Shown here one piece after another: positions 35,747 to 46,007 of a stretch of DNA of 64,000 nucleotides (position 1 is its first letter; each line of letters starts with the position of its first letter). Origin of the DNA: Benincasa hispida. Lineage: Eukaryota > Streptophyta > Magnoliopsida > Cucurbitales > Cucurbitaceae. The notes under the pieces were generated by a model that made no database searches, had not been told where the DNA came from, and worked only from the letters and a program-made list of their open reading frames with translations. The stretch is from the NCBI RefSeq assembly GCF_009727055.1, contig NC_052357.1:3522654-3586653 (forward strand), in the 5' to 3' direction. The position numbers and the translations under genes are program-made.

Positions 35747-35751
35747 GAAAG
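35747..35751. other. Target-site duplication of the nested solo LTR (left copy; right copy 37775-37779)
   Basis: gaaag on both sides of the LTR 35752-37774. Removing one copy plus the LTR would rejoin the RT reading exactly between codons for the Phe-Leu-Gly stretch that follows the YVDD region. Confidence 0.9.
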
Positions 35752-37774
35752 TGAAGGAAATCAAGCATGAGGATTTCTATGAGCAGCGGAAGAGATCATT
35801 CGAAATTCCATTCGAGTTGAACATAAACAATTACAATATAAGAACAAAAACTAACAGGTCATGCATAAAACGAAATTACAGTATGCTAAACGATAGAATC
35901 AAGGGATAGAGTATGCATACTTTTAAAGAACCATTCTTCAAACTCCCTCAATCAATCTATAAGCATCCACAGCACAGCAACACGAACGCAACAATCAGTA
36001 TACAACACCAAGACAACGAACGCAACGATCACGAACCCAACGAATGGCCTCCACGAACCAATTGAGTCACACTCGGTGTGAGAATCCAGAAATTGTGGGC
36101 TCTGTATGATCTTGGCTTGAGGAAGAGACTGGAGGACAACAATCGTGTAAACGATCGAGCAAGTGGGAGATAGGAAACTGTCTATCGTATAGACAATATG
36201 CTCGATCGTTTAGTAAATGACAGCTTATCGTATAGACTTAGCCATGCGATCGTTTAGCTACGACCAGTTGAATGACTATCGTATAGTCAAAGCCCCACGA
36301 TCGTTCAGTCTCTCTATAGCTATCGCTTAGTGAAACACTTTCACTTGATAGTTTTTTCCGTGAGTAATTTTCGAATGAGACAACTCTCTAAATTTAGGAA
36401 AATATTTTTGCTTTTATCTTATGGTTTCTATAAAACCACCAATAACCTTCTACTCAATCGGTTATTAGAGAAAAAATATTTAATTATCATATAATTAATA
36501 TATTATAAATAAATATGATAACCAACTTACCATATGATATTTATAACCTATAGTTTTGATATTTCATCTCATGAAACATATAAACCATAGTTCTTTTTCT
36601 ATTTTATGGTACTTAATGTAAATCATATTTACATTAATCCTCACTTGATGTATCTCATACCTCACACCAATATATCATATATAATTGAATTTCCTCATGT
36701 TAATTTGAACACTTCAAATCAACCCCAAGAACTGATTCTCAACTTGAATCCATTGAGCTACTAAGGGGACCTTATGGACCTGTAGCTTGAAGCTCCAACG
36801 ATATGTGAATAACTGACTAAACTCTTTAGTCACGAGATCCAATATTCGTTAACTGTCGGGCACTTCATTAAAGATCGACAGCTGCACTATTCTCACTACA
36901 GATATATTTCTGTGTCCATATCAACCAATCAATAATACGATAACCCTTCACATATCACTCGTAAGTACAACTGGGCCAATTTATCGTTTTGCCCCTATAC
37001 TTACATCTAACTCCTTAAGTGCTATTGATTCCTCTAATGAATAGTAAGTCATGGTTCTACTATGATTTGGTTCTCTCTTCCAAAAAGAGGATGCGACCAC
37101 TTTGTTCAAGACCTAAAGTCAACCCTTATGGGAGCCACCTATCTACTTACCCCTACTTCTGGGAAGGAGTGAATTCCGTCTTGTGTAACTGAGTTCCCAG
37201 CTCTCTAATCAGACAAATCCCCAAAAAGGTATGCTTGTTGAGTTGAAAATCTAGCCACTCTCACCCATATTAATCAAAGGACCGCCCTCAAAGGCAGGAG
37301 TTCCCAAAACACTCAGGATTAAAGTCATGTCATCTATGGTCATTATAGTGAGATGTAAGTCTCAAGTATCAACGACGTTATATAAAGAGATTAATCATCT
37401 AATGATCCAGTCTTATACAAATTCTTTGTATAGGACACCCCTGCTCGCATGTCCCACATGAATGGTAAGGATCATACCATCTGTAGTAGTTCACAACAAT
37501 TGTAAACCTCTACAAAGTGGGTCGTATCCGTAATGTCACCAGGATAAGGTATCTCTCCTTAATCCTTATACTACAGACCTTTTAGGTTATTACTTAAAGC
37601 ATAATTCACTTGTATATCTCATATACATGCTTAAGTTTACATACAATAACCATATATCTTTGTTTATCAGATATGAGTAAATGCAAGTAAAATAACTCAT
37701 ATTTTATTCATAACAATGTGTACAAAGTTTACAAACTACGAGACTCTGGGAGAATTAGGACACCAATCCCAATA
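35752..37774 (-). repeat. Solo LTR of the A/B/C copia family nested in element D
   Basis: A 2,023 bp LTR with no internal element. It starts tgaaggaaatcaagcatgag (plus strand) and ends accaatcccaata. It contains a CGATCG array (36120-36320), the AT-rich 'ataattaatatattataaat' block, and the 'gggaccttatggacct' block near 36770. Perfect 5 bp direct repeats flank it. Solo LTRs arise by recombination between the two LTRs of a full element. This is the best-defined full-length LTR of the family in the window. Confidence 0.9.
36120..36320. repeat. CGATCG palindrome array inside the solo LTR
   Basis: About nine palindromic units (acgatcga, gcgatcgt, cgatcgttta and variants) separated by short linkers such as 'ctatcgtata'. 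The position is equivalent to that in LTR f (40735-40890). Confidence 0.8.
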
Positions 37775-37779
37775 GAAAG

Positions 37780-38640
37780 TAACTGAGTGAACCCAAGTCC
37801 TTCATCTCAAAGTGTTCGCCAAGATAGCGTTGTATATCAGAGATAGCTCGAGGATCATCCCCAGTAATAATCATATCATCAACATACAGGAGAAGAAGAA
37901 CAATACCATAAGTTATCAGTCGCATAAATAATGTCGTGTCATGAGAACTGGATGTATATTCAAGTTGAATGCTAGTGGAACTAAAATTTTCAAACCAAGC
38001 TCGAGAGGGGCTTGTTTCAAACCATACAATGCTCATCGGATGAGGCATACTTTTTAGAATGGATAAGAGACACTTGGGGGTAGTTGCATGTATACTTCCT
38101 CAGATAAGGTCCCATTAAGGAAAGCGTTCTTGACATCCATTTGAAAAAGTGGCCACTATTTAGTTGCAACAACTGCTAAGAGACACCGAACAGATGTCAT
38201 TCATGCCACAGGTGCGAAGGTCTCTTCGTAATCAATCCCATACGCTTGAGAATATCCTTTTGCTACCAACTGAGCTTTATAACGCTCAACAGAACCGTCA
38301 TAGTGAGTCTTGATCTTGTAGACCCATTTGCAACTAATGAGTTTCTTTCCGGAGGGGTAAGTCAACATAGTCCCATGTGTGCATTTTATCGAGAGCCTGA
38401 AGTTCTTCTTTCATAGCTTGCTACCACAAAAGATTAGTATTTACCTCACAAAAGGAGGTAGGTTCAACCAGGAACTGATAGTAGAAAAACAGTGAAAATT
38501 TCGAAGGTGAGTAGAAGGTGCCCTTACCCTAGTGGAGTGTCGAACAGAAGAGGCAGGGTCATGAACAGGTCCAGATTCTATAGGTGGGACAGAAGGCTGA
38601 TCAAGGTCAATAGAGACAGGCACAAACTATTCAAGCTCAT
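37780..38640 (-). pseudogene. Copia element D, reverse transcriptase and linker
   Basis: The minus-strand frame at 37780-38048 holds the palm motif LLLYVDDMIITGDD and FEMKDLGSLSYF, cut by the solo LTR. 38050-38440 covers the RT fingers in broken frames (a tFAPV-like and FKARLVAKG-like region is visible across frames). 38441-38623 is the Pro/Ser-rich linker with a RVRAPS block. Confidence 0.8.
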
Positions 38641-39480
38641 AATCATCAGAAGAAGGGAAAAGATCAAATGAACTGTTAGAATCATATGGAAGAGGACTCA
38701 AGAGAGAATCATGAAAGGTTGAGAGACTAGAGAACATAGTGTGCTCCCAAAAGGTGACATGGCGGGAGATGCACAATCTATTAGAGAAAGGGTCCAAACA
38801 ACGGAAACCTTTGTGTTCAGTTCCATAGCCAAGAAAGCAACAGAGATTGGTAGGTGGTTCTAATTTGGTATGTTCATGAGGGTGAAGAAGTACAAAACAT
38901 GCACAACCAAAGACCTTAAGGTTAGAGTAATTAGAAGAATTACCATATAAGCGTTCAAACGGAGAAGCATTTTGAAGAACAGATGAAGGAAGATGATTGA
39001 TTGTGTAGACAGAGGTAAGAGCGACTTCCCCCCAAAACTTTGTAGAATAGAAGGCAAACAGAAGTTAGGCTCAGACAGAGTCTAGGATGTGATGATGATT
39101 CTGTTCTGCTCGCCCATTCTATTGAGAGGTATGAGGACAAGAGCACTGAACAAGAGTGCCTTGCTGGGTGAGAAAGGAAGAGAGCCTGGAGTCCTTATAT
39201 TCCAAGGCATTATCTGTACGTAGAAATTTGATTGGGCGAGAAAACTGAGTGTCAACCATGTTAGCAAAATCAATATATATTTAAAATAGGGAAGAGCGGT
39301 GTTTAAGAAAATATATCCAGGTAAACCAAGAGTAATCATCAATGAATAAAACAAAGTAGCGATACCAATTGACAGTGGAAATAGGAGCAGGTTCCCAAAT
39401 ATCATAGTGTATTAAGTCAAAAGGACTATCGCTTACAAAACTAGACTGAGAAAAAGACAATGCAGGTTGTTTTGCAAGTT
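38641..39480 (-). pseudogene. Copia element D, integrase
   Basis: Frames at 39281-39490 (NCKLAKQPALSFSQS, then FDLIHYDIWEPAP and YFVLFIDDYSWFTWIYFLK), 39082-39405 and 38860-39146 together give the integrase core and the C-terminal part. At least three frame changes are needed. The first catalytic Asp region (HYDIWEP) and the DDYS block are still readable. Confidence 0.8.
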
Positions 39481-39876
39481 TGCAATTCAAACAGTTAAAA
39501 GATACAAATTTGGAGACTTAATCAAATTATGACTAGAGATTAAATGATGGAGTTTTTCAGAAGAAGCATAACCAAGACGGAGGTGCCACTGATAGATAGC
39601 AGAGTTGGTGACAGGGGAAGAAAGAGAACAAATAGAAATCCGAAGAGATGTGAGCTCAAACAATCTTCCCACTTTACGGCTCGTACCAATCGTCTGTCCA
39701 GACCACAGATCCTGAACCTGACACCCAGTAGAAGAAAAGGACACAGTTAAACCAAGGTCACACAACTGCCCGATGGAGACAAGATTAAAGGACATATTTT
39801 GAACACAATAAGTATTAGAAAGATGTAATAGGGAAGTGTCAATGGAGCCAACATGGAATATGGTCATGCAATTACC
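39481..39876 (-). pseudogene. Copia element D, GAG-pre-integrase region
   Basis: The minus-strand frame includes NMSFNLVSIGQLCDLG and IYQWHLRLGYASSEKLH, the usual region before the integrase. The upstream part is missing: at 39877 the sequence switches to an inverted LTR of the other family. The aspartic protease that should lie here is absent. Confidence 0.8.
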
Positions 39877-41343
39877 TGTTGGGATTGGTGTCCTAATTCT
39901 CCCGGAGTCTCGTTGTTTGTAATGATACACATTGTTTGATGAATAAAATAACTGTTATTTCATTCTGGCATTTACTCATATCCAATAAACAAAGCTTCAT
40001 GGTTATCTTATGTGAACTTAAGCACGTATATGTGATATACAAGTGTATCATGCCTTAAGTGATAACCTAAATAGGTCTGTAGTATAAGGGTTATCGCACT
40101 GTTGATTGGTTAAAGTGGACACATAATATATCTGTAATAAGGAGAGTTCAATTGTCGGTCTTTAGTAGAGTGCTTGACAGTTAACGAATGGTGGATCCCA
40201 TGGCTAAAGAGTTTAGCCAGTTATTCATGTACCATTGGAGCTTTGAGCTACAGGTCCATAAGGTCCCTTTGGAAGCTCAATGGATTCAGTTGAGGATCAG
40301 TTTTTGGTGTTGATTTGAAATGTTCAAATTGACAAGAGGTAATTTGATTATATATGATTGATCGGTATGATGTATAAGATACATCTAGTGGAGGATTAAT
40401 GTAAATGAGATTTGCATTAAGTACCATGGAATAGAAAAAGAACTACGGTTTGTATGTTTCATGAGATGAAATATTAAAACTATAGGTTATAAATATAGTG
40501 TGATAAGTTAGTTATCATTTATATTTATAATAATATTAATTATTAGATAATAAAAAAAAATTCTCTAATAATCAATTGAGTAGGAGGCTATTAGTGGTTT
40601 CATGGTAATCGTGAGATAAAAGAAAAATTGTTTTCCTAATTTTAGTAATGTTGAAAAAATTGATTTTGAGATTTTCTCTCTCGAAAAAGAATCTCATGGA
40701 AGTTGTCAAGTAAATAGGATTTACTAAGCGACAACTTGGAGCGAGTTAAACGATCGTGTAGTGTTTGTAGACAACAAACACGCAGCTAAGTGATAAGCTA
40801 AACAATCACTTAGCTTTTGCTAAACGATTAGGCATCGACCTATATGATAGGTTCAACCTTCTTCCACTTGCTCAATTGTTTACACAATTGTTGTCTCCTC
40901 CATCTTCTGCCTCAAACCAAATCCACACAGAGCCCACCCTCTGGATTCTCACACCGAGAATAACAAGGTAGCTTTCTTGGTGGTGTCATACTCAACTCAA
41001 CATCGTTGAGGTTATATGGAGGTCGTTCATGTTGTTGGGGTGTTCGTGACCGAGGTGATCGCTGAGTTTGAGTGCGAGTGTTCATGCTGTGTAACGGTCG
41101 TGTTGGACGAGCGTTCGGGTGTTGTTATGTTCGAGTGTTCATGATCAAGGAGCTTGGCAATGAGTCTACAAATGTGTATAGAGTTTCTTCTTAATCTTTT
41201 GTATTATCATGCTATAATTTCTGTAATGAATGCATAACCATATATTTCTGTTTATGACTGTAATTTATAAAGTTCATATATGAATGTAATTTGGAATTAT
41301 TTTTCCACTACTCATGGAAATACTCGTGCACAATTTTCTTCAA
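39877..41343 (+). repeat. Inverted copia LTR (element F, A/B/C family) nested in D
   Basis: A plus-oriented LTR of about 1.47 kb, beginning tgttgggattggtgtcctaa and ending acaattttcttcaa. It carries the family blocks in reverse order relative to 35752-37774 and a short CGATCG array (40735-40890). It is followed directly by a primer-binding site, so this is a 5' LTR. Confidence 0.85.
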
Positions 41344-41344
41344 T

Positions 41345-41358
41345 TGGTAACAGAGCCA
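41345..41358 (+). other. Primer-binding site of element F
   Basis: tggtaacagagcca immediately after the LTR differs by one base from the usual tRNA-iMet-complementary tggtatcagagcca of plant copia elements. Confidence 0.75.
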
Positions 41359-42990
41359 GGTTGTTATGATATTCCAAATTACAAGTCTGTTTTGAACTTC
41401 ATTTTACAGTCTCAGTGGGTTTATACATTTGTGTTTAATTCTTAAGTGCATTTGTGGATGAAGTTGATGAATGTTTCGGGTTTAGTTGCCTTTAGTTAAA
41501 GCTTTCTTTAATTACAAAGTGTCAATTTGTAAGGGCCCCTATGTCTTTGGGCGTAAGTAACTTGCAATCGAGTCTGTAATTCAAAAGGTTTGAGTTAGTA
41601 AAGTCGTTCCGGATGAAGTTTTGAAGCATGGAGATGTGGTTTTCAACGAAGAAGAAGACTAAGCGTTGGTCGTATCGTGTAGCCTAAGGTAAATGATCGT
41701 TGGGATTTAACTAAGCGATCATGTAGATTTTTCTATATAATCGTGTAGTACTTACTAAACAATCGTTTAGCTAATGCTAAGCGATGGGGTAAATCGTTTA
41801 CTCTATTGTGTAACGTTGGTTGCTCGATGAAGGTAGACGATCGTAGTGAGAGCATGTGATGCTCATCGTTTAGTAAAAGGCGCGAGCTAGACAATCATGT
41901 AGTTAGCAAGCCTCATTGCTTAGTTACTACCTACACGATTACGCGTATACGATACGGAGGCGCTAACTAAGCGATCGTTTAGGCGATGGTGCTTTGCCAC
42001 ATCATAGTCGTTTAGGCGATCGCGGAAGGCGGGCGTTATGCGAAGCGTGCTAAGCGATTGCGTACCTTAGGCTTCATCGCTTAGTAAAAGGTACACGATC
42101 GTTTAGCTCTGGGAGTATTGGTAAGCGATAGAGCAAAGCGTTTGTTTTATCGTGTAGACGATCGCGAGGAGTTTAGTATAGGATGGTTGGAGACGCGTTG
42201 CTTTGCCCAGACGGTTCAAGACCCAGTTTGCCTGTTTGAATCGGAGACTCCTTATCTTTGTAATAGTTAGCTTTAATTTTGTATTTTTAAGGCAATTTTA
42301 CCCGATTCATCAATATTGGTTTATTATACATGTGATGTATGGTGATTATATGCCAAAGTGTTTGACATATAGTTTAAAACTCACCTTAGGTTGTTCAATT
42401 ATTCATGCATCATGTATTATAAATGTTATAATCTAGCATGAGGAAATTACATGAAAGCATGAGTATGCATCATGAAATATAAGAGTTATATTTTGCATGC
42501 AGAGAGCATCATCATGCATCATCTTTTTATTAAAAGTGTTATAGTCTAAGGGTGAATGAAAGCACGTTTTGCTTGTTTCATTGCTTTTTTGTATAAGTGT
42601 TATATAAAAGAAGTAGCAATGAATGAACAATGCATTGAGCATGACACTTAGGCTGTTTATAATCATTATGAATGCCTCGCATATGTTAGCTTAGCTTTGT
42701 AGTTATGGTTTCCGTTTATAAGTGTTATAAAGGAAATTAGATCTAAAACCAATAAGAAAGAGTTGTATGCGGACTTAGGGTGAACTCAAGTTTTTTAAAA
42801 GGGTTTTAAAATTGGATTGAGATAGACCTAAGTTCAAGTAGTTCTAAAGAGTTTAATAACCTAGATTAATCTTTTAAAATCGGTTTAATAGGATTAAATT
42901 GGTTGGCATAAAAGATTAAATTTGTTTTAAATCTATCTATAAGGGACCTTTTGTCTAAGGCAGGTTCTGGCTAGGCTGGGGTTCTTAAGT
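41359..42990 (+). repeat. Element F leader with CGATCG array
   Basis: Leader sequence equivalent, in reverse orientation, to the leaders of elements B and C. It includes an array of palindromes at 41680-42170, then 'ggttcaagacccagtttgcc', 'caccttaggttgttcaatt', and a terminal 'agggaccttttgtctaaggc' block. It stops near 42990 inside gag of element D. No gag or pol of element F remains. Confidence 0.75.
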
Positions 42991-43905
42991 TGATGGAAAC
43001 ATAACAGGATTAGGTGTAAAAGATCGAGACTTGAAGGTATGTCCTGGGGGTCGCAGTGGTCTTATAGGACAGTTGTCCAGAATATGACCTTTTTTATGAC
43101 AGTATCTGCACTCGACTTTTGGACAGTCAGTAAACTTATGCCTAGTGAGCTTACAATTTTTACAAAAGAAGGCTCTAGAAGTACCAGGCATATGAGTCCT
43201 GGCGAGTACAACCTCCGATTGCTAAGAAGAAGTGATGCCAAGACGTTTTTCTTCAAACAGAAATTCCTAAATTGCTGCATCTATAGACGGAAGGGAGCTA
43301 CAGTGGAGCAAAGCAGCACAGATCGACTCATATTCTGAACGAAGTCCCATAAGAACCTCAATAAGGAAAAGGTGATTAGTATTAATTTTAGCTTGATCTA
43401 AATTGTGTCCAAGCTGGCTGAAGTGTAGTCAAGTAGTCATTAACAGATTGCCTCATCTCCTGAATAAGATTAATTAAAGTGTTGTGCTGTTGATAGTAGT
43501 GAGCTAAGCCAACGGACTAAAATCGGGTAGGCAGGAAATCCCACACACTCTTGGCATCATCAAACACATCAAACTGAACATGAATGGTCGGTATAGATGT
43601 ATTACCGATCCAAGTGAGATTTGATGGTTTTTGTTGTCCCAATCCTCTAATCGTTCAATAAATCTAGTATCTTCCTCAGTGGATATCTTGACTGGCTGGG
43701 GAATATCACTAGTGACAATTCGCCATAATTTACGCCCCATTAGGAAACTCTTCATTTGATGGGCCCAAGTAATGTAATTTGTCCCATCAATAATAGTACT
43801 AATGGGATGAAATACATGATCCTTTTCCATGTGGCTTGGCGACTTGGAAGGAGAAGAAAACCAAGGACAACAAGGAAGGCTTGGCGGCTTGGCAAAAGTG
43901 ATCAA
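42991..43905 (-). pseudogene. Copia element D, gag with two zinc knuckles
   Basis: Frame 42985-43191 (minus) has two complete CX2CX4HX4C knuckles: CKNCKLTRHKFTDC and CRYCHKKGHILDNC. Upstream, 43504-43905 has the gag amino-terminal block (FHPISTIIDGTNYITWAHQM and SFLMGRKLWRIV). Frame changes occur at about 43190-43500. The knuckles bind RNA in active elements. Two intact knuckles contrast with the otherwise decayed frame. Confidence 0.85.
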
Positions 43906-44300
43906 GGGTTGAGTTCTAGGGAATCAGGGATCGAGTTCGGTCGAGGATCGAGTTCTGGACCTCGATCCTCGACCGAGATCGGGGGTCGAGTTCTAAACCG
44001 GGAATCGAGGATCGAGTTCTGGATCGGGGATCAGTGGTCGAGTTCTGGATCGGTGATCGGGGGTCGAGTTCTGGACCGAGAATCGGGGATCGAGTTCAAT
44101 CGAGGATTAGGTTTTGGATCAGATCGAGTTCTGAATCGAAAATTAGGGATCGAGTTTGATCGAGTTTTGGATCGGGGATCAAGGGGTCGAGTTTTGCATA
44201 GTGGGAATCAAGGATTGAGTTTTTCACATAGGCTACAAGATCGATGATCAATTTTTTCATGGTGGGGATCGAGGGTCGAGTTTTTCACAGTGGCTTTGGA
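43905..44300. repeat. GGATCGAGTTCT minisatellite in the leader of element D
   Basis: About fifteen degenerate copies of a 20-30 bp unit close to gggatcgagttctggatcgg lie between gag and the primer-binding site. The local GC content is clearly higher than around it. Some open frames cross it only because the repeat lacks stops. Confidence 0.85.
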
Positions 44301-44412
44301 CAGGGGGATCCGGGTGGTTTTTCTTCACACCGGAGAGGGGTTCTGGGTGGTCGGCCGATGATCGAACAACAACGATGACAGAGAACAAGAGGAAGAAGAG
44401 ACCAGCTAGCAA

Positions 44413-44425
44413 GGCTCTGATACCA
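44413..44425 (-). other. Primer-binding site of copia element D
   Basis: The minus strand reads tggtatcagagcc, the standard plant copia site complementary to the initiator methionine tRNA. It directly adjoins the LTR at 44426. Confidence 0.9.
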
Positions 44426-44583
44426 TGTGAAAGATGTATTTATCAAGTATATCTTTACAAGGAACTATACAAGGGTATAAATACTGTATTAACACCCTAA
44501 GAATAGAGCCTAACCAAATTAACCAAATCCTAAAGACTCTACAAAGGAGAACTAGTATACAGGAGACTTAATATACATTCACA
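44426..44583 (-). repeat. Copia element D, 5' LTR (158 bp)
   Basis: Pairs with 34735-34891, with only a few differences, and is followed by the acttc target-site duplication at 44584-44588. Such short LTRs are unlike the ~2 kb LTRs of the other copia family here. Confidence 0.9.
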
Positions 44584-44588
44584 ACTTC

Positions 44589-46007
44589 AATTATCATTCT
44601 ACAATTCATTCTATATTAACATTTTGAAAATGGAGATGGAGCCAAAGAAAAACATGAAAGTTTTAGGAAAAATTGCATTTATTCTTTAAAAAGTATTTAG
44701 TTATTATGTGAAAGGTTGTGCACTATTTGAGAGGGATATGTCTATATGAATTTGAAGTCGAAAAAGGTATGATTGTTATTTATTTAATATTATTATTTTT
44801 CTAGAGATGTACACTTATGTGTGGGGACATGGGAATTAAGGATAGTGAGGGTAAAATGGGAGTTGTGGAGAATTTTAAGGGCAAAAAGGAAATCTAAAAA
44901 TTCTCCCTTTATAGCTTCTTTTAATATGGTATAGATGTAGATATAGATATTATTTTAATCTTTCATACATTTGAAACATGTTAGAAGAACTTAATTGTAT
45001 TTTAATTTTTCTTACAAATAAATATTAAAGTATACAAATATTTGTGGACCCTAGGTAAATTATTTTACGAAAAATGATTGAATGAAAAAACTTAATTCAA
45101 TTTTAAAATTTTTCTATAAAATATAAGTTCAATTTTTTTTAATTTATCTTATTTAAGTGAATAATTTTATAAAAGTTTATAGTCCTTTTTTTAATGAATA
45201 TTACTTAATCTAGATAACATTTAAAGTTATATATATATATAAAGGCTAAATTACAAATTAGTCCATAAATATTAAAAATTGTGACTAATAAATCTTTAAA
45301 CTTTCGATTTTGGTTCAAATCACTTTAAAATGTCCAAAAGAACTATAAACTTTCGTAATAGATCTTAAAGATATAAAAACAAAATGTTTAAGAATTAACC
45401 ATTTTATCTAATTAAATTTTAATATTTTTGAACTTTTAGTTAATAAATGCATTAATTAAAAAAAATGTCATAATATTTTATTAGATACAAAGTTAAATTT
45501 AATGTCTAATAGGAATTTTTAGTTTTTAATATTTTGAATATATAAGAGACTTATTAGATGTAAAATTGATATTTTAGAATTCAAGGACTTATTAGAAACT
45601 TTTTAATATATATAAAATAGTCAATTTCCCATAAACGTTCTAGAATGTGGAAGGAAAATTGCCTTCAGTTTTGAATTATACACTATTGTTCTAAGAAACT
45701 TCACTTCACCAAACCTTACGCCCAACAACATTTCCTCATATATCTTCATATATCAACAGCGCTAAGCAATTTCATCAGATTGATAAGAAAAGTTGAAGTG
45801 TGGCCTTAAACAATACCAATAAGGGATTAAAGCAATAGTCTTAGAAGATTCAAATTATGAACATCACCAGGTAGTAATCATCAAATCAATTCGTTCACCC
45901 GAGGCATTTGCCGATATCTGGAAAGAATGGTCTGATGGTTACTGGTTGTAGATGCCATAGAAATCTCCAGGCAACAACATAGGCTAATATTTGTCTCGAT
46001 CACAAAA
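44589..46007. other. AT-rich intergenic DNA downstream of HPR2
   Basis: No gene seen. It contains a short TA run (about 45228-45240) and a 'ggctaaattacaaattagtcc' type sequence common in plant AT-rich repeats. The part next to 46007 should include the 3' untranslated region of the minus-strand HPR2 gene. Confidence 0.6.

Noticed and set aside
43756..44247. 163-residue Arg/Gly/Ser-rich plus-strand frame
   Set aside because: It translates the GGATCGAGTTCT minisatellite of the element D leader, opposite the coding strand.
44413..44425. tRNA gene at tggtatcagagcc motifs
   Set aside because: The motif is only the primer-binding site next to an LTR; no cloverleaf arms or full-length tRNA sequence is present.
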